Positions 36,403 to 45,551 of a stretch of DNA of 45,551 nucleotides are shown here, piece by piece. The stretch is from Bordetella parapertussis. Lineage in GTDB: Bacteria > Pseudomonadota > Gammaproteobacteria > Burkholderiales > Burkholderiaceae_B. A program made the translations under genes and the position numbers. The stretch covers positions 1-45,551 of the forward strand of contig CAMCYB010000012.1 in NCBI GenBank assembly GCA_945883615.1, read 5' to 3'. Position 1 is the first letter of the stretch. Every line of letters begins with the position of its first letter. The notes beneath the pieces were generated by a model that was not told the DNA's origin, searched no databases, and saw nothing but the letters and a program-made list of their open reading frames with translations.

Positions 36403-37500
36403 TTAAGGGTTTATCAAGGCTTGGCCATGACGCACAAAAGCTCGCTTGCAAACGCGAGCTGCTACCTGTTTACCACGAATATCAACCTTGACCTGATCAC
36501 CCATGACAACGGCATGGGGTAAACGCGCAAAAGCGATTGAATACCCCAATGTCGGTGACATGGTGCCGCTGGTAATTTCACCGACACCGTGATCGGTTAA
36601 GACCGCCATGTGGGCGCGCATGACGCCCCGATCAAGCAACTGTAAACCCATTAGTTTCCCGATTCCAGGCAGCTGTTCAAGGGCCTGACGACCGATAAAT
36701 TTTCGCTCATTATTTTTTAATGATACGGCCCAAGACAGCCCTGCTTGGGCTGGCAAGGTTAAGTCATTCATATCTTGGCCGTAGAGGTTCATACCCGCCT
36801 CAAGGCGCAAGGTATCACGCGCACCCAGACCACACGGCTTGACCCCGAAGGCAAGCAAATCATGCCACAGCGACACAACATCAATAGCAGGCAAAATGAT
36901 TTCAAAGCCGGCTTCGCCGGTGTAGCCGGTACACGCAATAAACGTATCACCGATCACATGCGCCTTAAATGGCGTCAAACCTTGAATGGTAGCCTGCCAT
37001 GCGGGGCGGACGGTTGACAACGCTTGATGCGCTTGGGGGCCTTGCACCGCTAATATGGCTAAGTCACGGCGGGGCTCAATGTGCACGACAGCTTGCATAT
37101 GATGCGCAACCCGATTTAACCAAGCGATATCTTTGGTGGCGCACGCTGCATTCACCACTAAACGCCATTGCGAGTCAGTTTGGTAATACACGATGAGGTC
37201 GTCAATAATGCCACCCTCAGGGTTAAGCATCAAGGTGTAGAGGGCCTGCAAGGGCTCTTTGAGCTGATCAACGTCATTTGACATCACATGCTGCAAAAAC
37301 GCTTTGGCATCGGGCCCTTTGACATCAACCACACACATGTGCGACACATCAAACATACCCACCTGTTTGCGCACGGCATGATGCTCTTCGATTTGTGAAC
37401 CGTAGTGAATCGGCATTTCCCACCCACCAAAATCGACCATGCGCGCACCCGCGGCTAAATGGGCGTCGTACAAAGGGGTATGCAGTAGGGGCAATGACAT
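36403..37500 (-). CDS. gcvT: Aminomethyltransferase, glycine cleavage T-protein
   Basis: A 365-residue folate-dependent T-protein. MVDFGGWEMPIHYGSQIEEH, FDVSHMCVVDVKGPDA and GYTGEAGFEIILP match the family. MSLPLLHTPLYDAHLAAGA at 37500 is the normal start but has no clear ribosome site. An in-frame ATG at 37554 lies right after the glycine riboswitch, about seven bases downstream of an AGAGGGG run within the riboswitch's closing stem. It would add 18 residues. Either could be used. First gene of the operon. Confidence 0.94.
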   Translation of the reverse strand: MSLPLLHTPLYDAHLAAGARMVDFGGWEMPIHYGSQIEEHHAVRKQVGMFDVSHMCVVDVKGPDAKAFLQHVMSNDVDQLKEPLQALYTLMLNPEGGIIDDLIVYYQTDSQWRLVVNAACATKDIAWLNRVAHHMQAVVHIEPRRDLAILAVQGPQAHQALSTVRPAWQATIQGLTPFKAHVIGDTFIACTGYTGEAGFEIILPAIDVVSLWHDLLAFGVKPCGLGARDTLRLEAGMNLYGQDMNDLTLPAQAGLSWAVSLKNNERKFIGRQALEQLPGIGKLMGLQLLDRGVMRAHMAVLTDHGVGEITSGTMSPTLGYSIAFARLPHAVVMGDQVKVDIRGKQVAARVCKRAFVRHGQALINP

Positions 37501-37555
37501 ATAAAGGGCTCGGCAAAAGAGATATAAATGATGCGATTGCACCATCAAATACATG

Positions 37556-37790
37556 CCGCCCCTCTGTCCTTTTGCCTGAGAGTTTTACGAACACCCTTGT
37601 ATGAATGTAGGGTTCGTTTTGCACCTTCGGCGCTCACCACATGTTTAAAAAACACCGTGAGTCTCTTCAGAGTATTGTGTTGAACGCGTTGCCACGGCCA
37701 TCATCTAAAGCAGTATGGGGTACCTGAGCGATTCTGGGCGAATTGCGCCTTCGGTGGCGTCATGAATTGTGACGCACTCTCCCGCATTAG
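37556..37790 (-). promoter_or_regulatory. Tandem glycine riboswitch (gcvT element, two aptamers)
   Basis: Read on the minus strand, aptamer 1 opens with GCGGGAGAGTGCG (near 37785) and contains GCCACCGAAGGCGCAA and CTCAGGTACC. A short linker leads to aptamer 2, which opens near ACTCTGAAGAGACTCACGG and contains GAGCGCCGAAGGTGCAAA, CTCTCAGGCAAAAGGACAGA and a closing GGGGC. These are the conserved cores of the cooperative gcvT riboswitch. Known: glycine binding switches on glycine cleavage genes. The aptamer pair ends 55 bases before the family-type gcvT ATG. Confidence 0.95.
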
Positions 37791-37885
37791 ATTTCACAAC
37801 AATTTGTAATTTAGCGTTAAAGGCGAGTGAAACGTTTGCTTTTTACTTATTTTTTTAATCTGTTGTTGTGCGACTAACCGGCTCA

Positions 37886-39103
37886 CTACACAGACTGGCC
37901 GCAAGCAAAACCAGAAGCCCAAGCCCATTGAAAATTGTAACCCCCCAACCAACCCGTGACATCAACGACCTCACCAATAAAATGCAGACCAGGCACCGCT
38001 TTGGCCTCAAACGTACGTTGATTTAGGGCGTTGGTATCGACCCCACCCTTCATCACTTCAGCCTTTTTGAAGCCCGCTGTGCCGGTTGGCGTCAAAGACC
38101 AACGGTTAATTCGCTCACCTAATGCTTTTAAATGCGGGTCACTCACTTCAGCAATACGCAGCGATGCCATATCGCCCAACCACTGTTCGGCCAAACGTTT
38201 AGGCCATAAATCACCGAGCACCGAACCCACTTGTTGTCGCGAGTTGGCTTTTTTTTTGATCAGCGCCGCGACCATTTCATGCTGTGGCGCTAAATTAAGC
38301 TCAATCTGCTGACCCGGTTGCCAGTAGGTTGAAATCTGCAAAATACCGGGGCCAGACAAACCACGATGGGTAAATAAAACATCTTCTAAAAAATGGGGTG
38401 TCTGTGCCGCGCGCGCTTGCCGGGCGGCATTGATTTGCCCCCCCTTCTCAACATCAAGACCCGCCGCAAGTGAAACCCCAGCCAGCACCTGAAAAGGCGC
38501 CCAGGTCTGCGCATCAAACAATAACGGCACCAATGCGGGGCGAGGTTCAACAATTTTTAACCCGAACCGCCGCGCCCAGACCAGACCGAAATCAGTTGCA
38601 CCCACTTGTGGCACAGCCGTACCACCTGTCGCGATAACCAGCTTGGCGGTTTCAATAGAACCCGAAGACGTTGATACGTTAAAACCCGTTGCTGTTTTAT
38701 CAATAGCCTGTACCGTTTCAGGCATACGCCATTGCACCTGACCGAGATCACACTCATGGCGCAACATCTTAATAATTAACTCGCTACTGTCATCGCAAAA
38801 TAACTGCCCGCGATGCTTTTCGTGCCAACGAATGCCATGGCGGTCAACCATCGCAATGAAGTCTTGCGGTGTGTAGGCCTCAAGCGCCGCGCGCGCAAAA
38901 TGTCGGTTTTCTGAAACAAAATGCTCGGGGCGCACCACACGATTGGTAAAGTTGCAACGACCACCCCCCGAGATACGAATTTTCTCTGCTAATTTGGTGG
39001 CATGGTCAATTAAGACCACCCGTTGACCGCGTTGCCCTGCCACCGCAGCGCACATCATGCCCGCTGCGCCAGCCCCGATCACCACCACATCAACTGAAGT
39101 CAT
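37886..39103 (-). CDS. HI0933/YhiN-family FAD flavoprotein
   Basis: A 405-residue flavoprotein. The N-terminal FAD loop is VVVIGAGAAGMMCAAVAGQRG and KIRISGGGRCNFTN is the family hallmark. Further on come IATGGTAVPQVGATDFG and the closing GWLGGYNFQWAWASG that returns to FAD. Known: members include BaiN-like enzymes, but the reaction of most is unknown. It lies 40 bases after the decarboxylase gene in the same direction and ends just ahead of the riboswitch promoter region. Confidence 0.9.
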   Translation of the reverse strand: MTSVDVVVIGAGAAGMMCAAVAGQRGQRVVLIDHATKLAEKIRISGGGRCNFTNRVVRPEHFVSENRHFARAALEAYTPQDFIAMVDRHGIRWHEKHRGQLFCDDSSELIIKMLRHECDLGQVQWRMPETVQAIDKTATGFNVSTSSGSIETAKLVIATGGTAVPQVGATDFGLVWARRFGLKIVEPRPALVPLLFDAQTWAPFQVLAGVSLAAGLDVEKGGQINAARQARAAQTPHFLEDVLFTHRGLSGPGILQISTYWQPGQQIELNLAPQHEMVAALIKKKANSRQQVGSVLGDLWPKRLAEQWLGDMASLRIAEVSDPHLKALGERINRWSLTPTGTAGFKKAEVMKGGVDTNALNQRTFEAKAVPGLHFIGEVVDVTGWLGGYNFQWAWASGFACGQSV

Positions 39104-39143
39104 TCAGTCAGCCTCAACACAGTGCGCTCGACCACAATGCGCC

Positions 39144-41411
39144 TTAACAATCAGCAATACAGTCAACGTAATAGCGCGTCTCACCATTAGGCAATTTATC
39201 GTTACCGAGGCCATGAATGTATGTCTCAAAACTCGGGTACTTGGCATTAAAGTGACAGGCAAATTGTAAATATTGCACAATCGTGCGATTAAACCGCTCA
39301 CCTGGAATCAGTACCGGAATGCCTGGTGGGTAGGGGGTTAACAACACCCCAGTCACACGGCCTTCTAAGTCATCAATGGCCACGCGCTCAATCTTGCCAT
39401 GCGCCATACGTGCAAAAGCATCAGAGGGTTTCATAACGGGCACCATATCACTGGTATACATTTCAGTCGTTAAACGGGCAACGTCACTTTCTCTATAAGC
39501 CTCATGAATCATTTGGCACAAATCACGCAAGCCCAAGCGTTCATATTGACGGTGCTCTTTGCAAAAATCAGGCAGAATGCGCCACATCGGTTGGTTGCGA
39601 TCGTAATCGTCTTTGAACTGTTGCAAGGCGGTTAACAGTGTGTTCCAACGGCCTTTGGTAATGCCGATGGTAAACATAATAAAAAATGAGTACAGACCGG
39701 TTTTTTCAACCACAACGCCGTGTTCAGCCAAGTATTTTGAAACCAAGGCCGCTGGTATGCCTGTTTTACCAAAAGAACCTGACATATCAAGGCCTGGCGT
39801 CACAATGGTGGCTTTGATCGGGTCAAGCATATTGAAATCGGGTGCTAAATCACCAAAACCATGCCAGTGTTCACCTGAACCTAACACCCAGTCAGCCTGC
39901 TCGCCAATACCTTCTTTGGTCAAATATTCAGGGCCCCAAACTTTAAACCACCAATCATTTTCACCATACTCAAGATCAACCTTGCGCATGGCATTTCTAA
40001 AATGCAGGGCTTCTCGAATACTTTCTTCAACCAAAGCCGTGCCGCCCGGTGGCTCCATCATGGCAGCTGCGACATCGCACGACGCAATAATGGCGTACTG
40101 AGGCGATGTTGACATATGCATCAAATACGCTTCATTAAAGACATTGCGGTCAAGCTTACGGCTTTGCGGCTCTTGCACAATAATTTGTGAAGCTTGCGAA
40201 ATACCCGCTAACAACTTATGGGTTGAGTGGGTCGCAAAGACCATTGAACTTTCACTGCGGGGCCGGTCAGCCCCGATTGCGTGCATATCTTTATAAAACT
40301 CGTGAAACGCGGCATGTGGCAACCAGGCCTCATCAAAATGCAAGTTAGGCACGTACTCGCCTAACGTTTTTTTAATCATTTCGACGTTATAAATGACGCC
40401 GTCGTAAGTGCTTTGTGTGAGCGACAAAATACGGGGTTTATGGTCTTTAATTTTTTGCGCAAACGGGTTGGCATCAATTTTCTTTTGAATGTTTTCTGGC
40501 TCAAACTCGCTCAGCGGTATTGGGCCAATAATACCCATATGATTGCGTGTTGGACGTAAAAATACCGGTATGGCACCCGTCATGGTGATGGCATGCAAAA
40601 CTGACTTATGGCAGTTGCGATCAACCACCACAATATCGTCATTCGCCACGTTAGCGTGCCACACAATTTTGTTTGACGTTGAGGTGCCATTGGTCACGAA
40701 ATAACAATGGTCTGCATTAAAAATTCGGGCCGCATTCAGTTCAGACTCGGCAATCGGGCCCGTGTGGTCAAGCAGCTGGCCTAATTCATCAACCGCATTG
40801 CAGACGTCGGCGCGCAACATGTTTTCACCAAAAAATTGATGAAACATCTGCCCAACAGGGCTTTTCAGAAAGGCCACGCCACCTGAGTGACCGGGGCAAT
40901 GCCATGAATATGACCCATCTTGAGCGTACTTAACCAGTTCGCGAAAAAATGGGGGTGCCAAGGTATCCACATAACTGCGGGCTTCACGAATAATATGGCG
41001 CGCCACAAACTCAGGCGTGTCTTCAAACATATGAATAAAGCCATGCAACTCACGCAAAATATCATTTGGAATATGTTCTGACGTGCGCGTTTCACCATAC
41101 AAATAAATGGGTATATCTGCATTACGAAAACGCAACTCGCCGATAAAGGCACGCAGGTTTTTAATGGCGCTAGAGGTGTCTTGCGCCACACCGGCTTCAG
41201 CTTCAAACTCTTCGTCGTCAATCGACAAAATGAAAGCACCGGCTCGACTTTGTTGTTGCGCAAAAGAAGTTAAATCACCATAACTGGTAACGCCAATGAC
41301 TTCCATACCTTCAGCCTCTATGGCTGAGGCCAAAGCGCGAACACCCAGACCCGACGCATTTTCAGAGCGGTAATCTTCGTCAATAATATAGATGGGAAAA
41401 CGAAATTTCAT
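39144..41411 (-). CDS. PLP-dependent arginine/lysine/ornithine decarboxylase (inducible type, fold III-wing family)
   Basis: A 755-residue decarboxylase of the AdiA/LdcC/SpeF family. The N-terminal flavodoxin-like wing domain (about 1-130) has YIIDEDYRSENASG. The PLP domain carries SWHCPGHSGGVAFLKSP, TNGTSTSNKIVWHA, LHFDEAWLPHAAFHEFY and the PLP-Lys in FATHSTHKLLAGISQ. The C-terminal domain ends near YYVDCIADC. Which basic amino acid it uses cannot be read with certainty; arginine is my first guess from the overall similarity. Its product would be a polyamine precursor. It is 44 bases downstream of dcd. Confidence 0.88.
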   Translation of the reverse strand: MKFRFPIYIIDEDYRSENASGLGVRALASAIEAEGMEVIGVTSYGDLTSFAQQQSRAGAFILSIDDEEFEAEAGVAQDTSSAIKNLRAFIGELRFRNADIPIYLYGETRTSEHIPNDILRELHGFIHMFEDTPEFVARHIIREARSYVDTLAPPFFRELVKYAQDGSYSWHCPGHSGGVAFLKSPVGQMFHQFFGENMLRADVCNAVDELGQLLDHTGPIAESELNAARIFNADHCYFVTNGTSTSNKIVWHANVANDDIVVVDRNCHKSVLHAITMTGAIPVFLRPTRNHMGIIGPIPLSEFEPENIQKKIDANPFAQKIKDHKPRILSLTQSTYDGVIYNVEMIKKTLGEYVPNLHFDEAWLPHAAFHEFYKDMHAIGADRPRSESSMVFATHSTHKLLAGISQASQIIVQEPQSRKLDRNVFNEAYLMHMSTSPQYAIIASCDVAAAMMEPPGGTALVEESIREALHFRNAMRKVDLEYGENDWWFKVWGPEYLTKEGIGEQADWVLGSGEHWHGFGDLAPDFNMLDPIKATIVTPGLDMSGSFGKTGIPAALVSKYLAEHGVVVEKTGLYSFFIMFTIGITKGRWNTLLTALQQFKDDYDRNQPMWRILPDFCKEHRQYERLGLRDLCQMIHEAYRESDVARLTTEMYTSDMVPVMKPSDAFARMAHGKIERVAIDDLEGRVTGVLLTPYPPGIPVLIPGERFNRTIVQYLQFACHFNAKYPSFETYIHGLGNDKLPNGETRYYVDCIADC

Positions 41412-41455
41412 GCGTCAGGCTCCGGTAGCTGAATCAATTGACTTAATCAGTTTGC

Positions 41456-42019
41456 TTAAGTGCGTGGCAAGGTAACGCCACGCTGACCTTGGTATTTACC
41501 ACCGCGGTCACGATACGAGGTTTCACAAACCTCATCACTCTCAAAAAACAGCATTTGTGCACACCCTTCACCCGCATAAATTTTTGCAGGGAGCGGGGTT
41601 GTATTTGAAAACTCAAGCGTGACGTGGCCTTCCCATTCGGGTTCAAGCGGCGTGACATTCACGATAATGCCGCAGCGTGCATAGGTGCTTTTGCCCAAAC
41701 AAATGGTTAACACACTGCGGGGAATTCGAAAGTATTCCATGGTGTGCGCCAACGCAAATGAGTTGGGGGGAATAATGCACACATCGCCGGTAAAATTAAC
41801 GAATGATTTTTCGTCAAAGTTTTTAGGGTCAACAATGGTTGAGTTGATATTGGTAAAAATTTTGAAATCGGGTGCACAACGCACGTCGTAGCCATAGCTA
41901 CTGGTGCCATAGCTGACGATTTTACCTTTGTCGTTTTCTCGAACCTGCCCCGCTTCAAAGGGCTCAATCATGCCCAACTCAGCTGAGCGACGGATCCAGC
42001 GGTCACTTTTAATGCTCAT
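41456..42019 (-). CDS. dcd: dCTP deaminase
   Basis: A 187-residue homotrimeric enzyme that makes dUTP from dCTP for thymidylate synthesis. [18 protein letters not shown], the active-site [20 protein letters not shown] and the catalytic Glu in [15 protein letters not shown] are present. Family length is 188. It starts a minus-strand run dcd, decarboxylase, flavoprotein. Confidence 0.96.
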   Translation of the reverse strand: MSIKSDRWIRRSAELGMIEPFEAGQVRENDKGKIVSYGTSSYGYDVRCAPDFKIFTNINSTIVDPKNFDEKSFVNFTGDVCIIPPNSFALAHTMEYFRIPRSVLTICLGKSTYARCGIIVNVTPLEPEWEGHVTLEFSNTTPLPAKIYAGEGCAQMLFFESDEVCETSYRDRGGKYQGQRGVTLPRT

Positions 42020-42243
42020 GAAGCCATACCTCGGTTAAAACGTAAAAACGTGAATTTTACAGCTCATCTTGTTTCTTGCTCCGTTCTTGCTTGGTTCTGG
42101 TGTGTTAACCGCTTTTGACTTAAAAAATACGGGGCAAAATTACTTTTGCAGCATGTCATATGGCTTTGGTAAACAAAAACGGGTGATAGGATTAAAATAG
42201 CATATCTAGTTGTTTAAACTGCACATAAAAGAAGTGATTCATC

Positions 42244-42504
42244 ATGATTGAAACCTTAACCCGAATTTTACGCGCCATAGCCCTTGTCTTGGTAGCACTC
42301 ATCAGCATTGGTATGGCGTTGATTTTTACCGTCTCAACCCTCATAGCCGTGGCAATTTTATTTGTCGCGATGCGCCTGCGTGGTCAAAAGTTTTCAGTGC
42401 AAGAGTACTGGACGACTCGACAATCAAAGCGCAAACCCATCTTTACTAAAGGCTTGGGTGACAACCAACGCGTCAGTGATGTTGAAGCGCGAGACGTGCG
42501 ATAG
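42244..42504 (+). CDS. Small membrane protein of unknown function upstream of metG
   Basis: An 86-residue protein with one long or two short hydrophobic segments (about residues 9-44: [18 protein letters not shown] and [13 protein letters not shown]). A basic, soluble tail follows ([21 protein letters not shown]). AAGAAGTG upstream serves as ribosome site. The stop overlaps the metG GTG start by one base (TAGTG), so translation is coupled. I do not recognise the family. Probable single or hairpin inner-membrane protein with cytoplasmic tail. Confidence 0.7.
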   Translation: MIETLTRILRAIALVLVALISIGMALIFTVSTLIAVAILFVAMRLRGQKFSVQEYWTTRQSKRKPIFTKGLGDNQRVSDVEARDVR

Positions 42505-44648
42505 TGAGTAACCCAATGTCACGCACCCTTTTTGTTACGACCGCCTTACCCTACGCCAATGGTTCATTTCACATTGGTCACATCATGGAATACATACAGG
42601 CCGACATTTGGGTGCGCAACTTGCGCATGGCCGGTCACACGGTGCATTTTGTAGGGGCCGATGACACCCATGGTGCCCCAGTTATGCTCAAAGCTGAGTC
42701 TGAGGGTTTAACGCCACAGCAATTGGTTGCCCGCTACGCCGCCGAACGACCAATCTATTTAAACGGCTTCAACATTGAATTTGATTTCTGGCACTCAACC
42801 GATTCGCCTGAAAACGTTGAGCTGTCACAAGATATTTATCGCAGCTTACGTGTTGCCGGCTTAATTGAAACACGCCAAATCGAACAGTTTTTTGACCCCG
42901 TCAAGGGTATGTTTTTGCCTGACCGCTACATTAAAGGCGAATGCCCAAAGTGTCATGCGCGTGATCAGTACGGTGATGCCTGCGAAGCGTGCGGTGCAGT
43001 TTACGCCCCCACTGATTTAATTGAACCGTATTCATCTTTGACGGGCGCTAAGCCCGTTTTGAAAAGCTCAGACCATTTCTTTTTTAAATTGTCTGACCCA
43101 CGCTGTGTTGGTTTTTTACAAGACTGGACAACCGGAAAAAATGCCCGAGGCGTACCGCGCCTGCAAGCTGAGGTATTAGCTAAAACTCGCGAGTGGTTGG
43201 GCAACGGTCAAACTGAAGCCAATTTAGGCGACTGGGACATTTCTCGCGATGCGCCTTATTTTGGTATTGACATACCCGACGCACCAGGTAAGTATTTTTA
43301 TGTTTGGCTTGATGCGCCGGTTGGTTATTTGGCTTCCCTGAAAGCCTACTGCACATCGCAGGGGCTTGATTACAACGCCATCGTTGACCCCGAAAGCAAC
43401 ACCGAACAGGTGCACTTTATTGGCAAAGACATTGTCTATTTTCATGCTTTGTTTTGGCCCGCCACACTGGAATTTTCAGGGCGTAAAACGCCTGATCTAC
43501 TGAACGTTCATGGCTTCATCACGGTGAGTGGTGAAAAAATGTCAAAGAGTCGGGGCACGGGTATTTCGCCGCTACGCTACCTCGAGTTAGGTCTGAACCC
43601 AGAGTGGTTGCGTTATTACATTGCCGCCAAACTTAACAGCCACGTTGAAGATATTGACTTTAACCCCGAAGATTTTGTCGCGCGGGTTAACAGCGATTTA
43701 ATTGGTAAGTACGTCAACATTGCCAGCCGAGCGGCTAATTTTATTAGCAAGCACTTTGACGGTCAGTTAAGTTATACCGGTGACCGCGCTATACTGGAAG
43801 ATAACTGGAAGATGGTTGCACAAGGTGTTGCCAGCGATCTAGAAAGCCGCGAATATGGCCGTGCGATTCGTGAAATCATGGCGCAAGCTGATCAAATTAA
43901 CCAAGCGTTTGATGCGGCGCAACCTTGGGTACTTGCCAAAGGTATAGCCGAGGCCAGTGATGAGCAACGCGAGTCGTTACAAGACATTTGCTCATGCGCC
44001 CTTGCCGGTTTTAAAGCGCTCTCTGTTATGTTGACACCAATTTTGCCCGCCTTAACGGCACGTGTCGCCACAGAGCTCTTTGGCTTGCACCGTACCTTCG
44101 TGTGGTCAGACGCGGCTGTCTTGCCAGACCACATTGCGCCCTTTAAACACTTAATGCAGCGTGTTGATGCGGCATTGCTAGAGCAGTTGTTTATTGTCCC
44201 TGAAAACGAAAACAAAATCATTGACAGCTCGGCAAGCACAGCCAGCATAGCTAACATAGCAAACGACAATGAAATCATTGACTTACCCGGTGGTGAAGCC
44301 ATTGCTGCCACGATCAATATTGATGATTTCGCTAAAATCGATTTGCGCATTGCTAAAATTGTGGGCTGTGAAGTCGTTGAAGGCTCGACTAAATTACTGA
44401 AGCTCACACTCGATATCGGTGAAAAAAATACACGGCAAGTTTTTTCAGGCATTCAATCGGCTTACAAACCGGCTGACTTAATTGGCAAATACACGGTCAT
44501 GGTGGCTAACTTAGCACCACGCAAAATGAAGTTTGGTGTGTCAGAAGGTATGGTGCTGGCAGCTGGCCATGCTGATGAAAAAGCTAACCCCGGTATTTAC
44601 GTGCTTGAACCGATGACAGGTGCTCAGCCTGGTATGCGGGTGCGGTAA
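42504..44648 (+). CDS. metG: Methionyl-tRNA synthetase
   Basis: A 714-residue class I synthetase. The HIGH motif is in [16 protein letters not shown], the KMSKS motif in [15 protein letters not shown], and the zinc-knuckle cysteines in [18 protein letters not shown]. The C-terminal EMAP/tRNA-binding domain (about 600-714; [21 protein letters not shown]) is fused, as in dimeric enterobacterial MetG. The likely start is the GTG coupled to the small upstream gene, with an ATG four codons later as the alternative. Confidence 0.96.
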   Translation: MSNPMSRTLFVTTALPYANGSFHIGHIMEYIQADIWVRNLRMAGHTVHFVGADDTHGAPVMLKAESEGLTPQQLVARYAAERPIYLNGFNIEFDFWHSTDSPENVELSQDIYRSLRVAGLIETRQIEQFFDPVKGMFLPDRYIKGECPKCHARDQYGDACEACGAVYAPTDLIEPYSSLTGAKPVLKSSDHFFFKLSDPRCVGFLQDWTTGKNARGVPRLQAEVLAKTREWLGNGQTEANLGDWDISRDAPYFGIDIPDAPGKYFYVWLDAPVGYLASLKAYCTSQGLDYNAIVDPESNTEQVHFIGKDIVYFHALFWPATLEFSGRKTPDLLNVHGFITVSGEKMSKSRGTGISPLRYLELGLNPEWLRYYIAAKLNSHVEDIDFNPEDFVARVNSDLIGKYVNIASRAANFISKHFDGQLSYTGDRAILEDNWKMVAQGVASDLESREYGRAIREIMAQADQINQAFDAAQPWVLAKGIAEASDEQRESLQDICSCALAGFKALSVMLTPILPALTARVATELFGLHRTFVWSDAAVLPDHIAPFKHLMQRVDAALLEQLFIVPENENKIIDSSASTASIANIANDNEIIDLPGGEAIAATINIDDFAKIDLRIAKIVGCEVVEGSTKLLKLTLDIGEKNTRQVFSGIQSAYKPADLIGKYTVMVANLAPRKMKFGVSEGMVLAAGHADEKANPGIYVLEPMTGAQPGMRVR

Positions 44649-44694
44649 AGTGGTCGAGTAAGGGGCTGCAACGCAGGCGCAAATGCTGGGCGCT

Positions 44695-45408
44695 TTATGA
44701 TTTACCCGTCGCTTGGGGGTGCACTGAAAAGAACAACTCAGAAACCACCTTACCATCCATCGACTCGCCACTTATGGCCCGCGCCAGCAGTTCAGCCCCC
44801 AACAGTTGTGGCGACAAGACTAAGTCAGGTTTGACACTGCGAATTTTTTCAATATTTTCAGTGTTGTTGACCACCGCAACTGTGCGCGCTTGCGACTCAC
44901 TAATTTCTTTGACAGCCAGCACAATAAAAGCATTTTCAGGATCATCAAGTCGAATGGCCAATACAACCTTCGCCTCTACGATGCCCGCCTCTTCAAGTGT
45001 TATACGAGTGGTCGCATCACCGATAATAATATCGGCATTTTCTGGGTATTGATGCGTTATACCAGGCGGCAAGATCACGGTGACCGAGCGCCCCCTGTCA
45101 GTCAAAATGTTATAAACATTATGTGCAAATGGGCCTGCACCACACAAAATAATATGATTTTTTCTCATTGCACGTATCGCTTTACCATGAAAGACCCCTT
45201 TTAATGTACCACCAACAATTGGGCCAATAACGGCACCGAGTGATGTCGCAAAGACGGTGATACCCAATATAACAATTGACATCGTAAACAACCGCGCTTC
45301 GTCTGTAACGGGCACGATATCGCCAAAGCCTAATGTTGACATGGCCACAAGAGAAAAGTAAGCTGCCGCCACAATGTCATGTATTGGCGGGTTAAATTCT
45401 TTACCTAA
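44695..45408 (-). pseudogene. Voltage-gated potassium channel-like protein (Kch/RCK), 5' part separated by an IS
   Basis: The remaining coding part is about 237 residues: the pore helix with selectivity filter STLGFGD, the last membrane segment (TMSIVILGITVFATSLGAV) and an RCK/TrkA-N domain starting NHIILCGAGPFAHNVYNIL. The frame runs straight into an IS5-group terminal repeat at 45409 and soon meets a stop. So the N-terminal membrane helices lie beyond the insertion. A GTG at 45372 could restart translation but would leave a pore without its first helix. Nonfunctional as a channel unless the IS is absent in some cells. Confidence 0.8.
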
Positions 45409-45551
45409 GGAAGGTCTGAATAAGTCGGTTTAAAGCGGAAATTTCCGCGGTAGAAATTTACTGATTCAATAATATTTACTTTTTTGCCCAATATGGACAG
45501 ATATTTGGGCATTTTAGCCCGTTTAGCACCCCGAATCAGGGTACTGCGCCC
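45409..45551 (-). mobile_element. End of a second IS5-group insertion sequence
   Basis: GGAAGGTCTGAATAAGTC starts at 45409, directly after CTAA (45405-45408), a YTAR-type target site. It matches the left-window terminus at 15 of 18 positions, as the left and right repeats of one IS5-group element would. No transposase start is seen; on the minus strand short frames that could be a transposase C-terminus run toward this end. I infer the transposase-distal terminus of the same element type, in the same orientation as the copy at the left edge. Confidence 0.7.

Overview
The window reads as chromosomal DNA of a moderately low-GC betaproteobacterium of the order Burkholderiales, possibly Alcaligenaceae-like. 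The reasons are the gene order mutM / TPR protein-lolB-ispE-tRNA-Gln-prs-rplY-pth-ychF, the set ftsY / rsmD-coaD-YfhL-type ferredoxin, the coq7, thyA-folA, gcvTHP and dcd neighbourhoods, and closest family resemblance throughout to that order. This assignment is inference; no search was run.

Layout. 1-142: end of an IS5-group insertion sequence. 235-4366: CYTH/CHAD protein, ftsY, rsmD, coaD, ferredoxin. 4342-4535: two separate 13-bp-period tandem arrays filling a convergent intergenic gap. 4523-14038: the accessory heart of the window, described below. 14220-24523: housekeeping (ychF, CPBP protease-like protein, pth, rplY, prs, tRNA-Gln, ispE, lolB, TPR protein, mutM, FAD-linked oxidase). 24545-27050: a decaying catabolic locus with an intact AroE-like dehydrogenase and FadR/GntR regulator, fragments of an SDR and a GMC oxidoreductase, a signal-peptide remnant, and two matching TGGTnnnACCA operators. 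27270-33068: phosphohexomutase, pgi, coq7, osmC-like, thyA, folA. 33101-37790: gcvP, gcvH, gcvT under a tandem glycine riboswitch. 37886-44648: HI0933-type flavoprotein, PLP amino-acid decarboxylase, dcd, small membrane protein, metG. 44695-45408: potassium-channel gene broken by a second IS5-group end (45409-45551). The two IS ends look like the left and right termini of one element type in the same orientation.

Most interesting region. Genes at 4925-14038 form a divergent set: OpgH/MdoH-like glucosyltransferase, NdvA-like ABC exporter and SAM methyltransferase on the minus strand; zinc-type MDR dehydrogenase, PTPS-like protein and GT4 glycosyltransferase on the plus strand; then a stand-alone RibD-type reductase and a GTP cyclohydrolase II carrying a degenerate DHBP-synthase domain. 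A core GTP-derived ring chemistry (GCHII, RibD reductase, PTPS fold), tailoring (MDR, methyltransferase, glycosyltransferases) and an exporter sit together. I infer a dedicated pathway for a glycosylated, possibly exported pteridine- or pyrimidine-type compound. Several of its enzymes lack the catalytic residues of their namesakes, so the chemistry is probably not ordinary riboflavin, folate or glucan synthesis. The product is unknown.

Other themes: short tandem duplications of odd period (11, 12, 13, 15, 16 and 41 bp) recur in the gaps between genes and several span stop codons. Gene decay is visible at four places: the truncated MOSC protein, the SDR/GMC fragments, the signal-peptide remnant and the IS-split channel gene.
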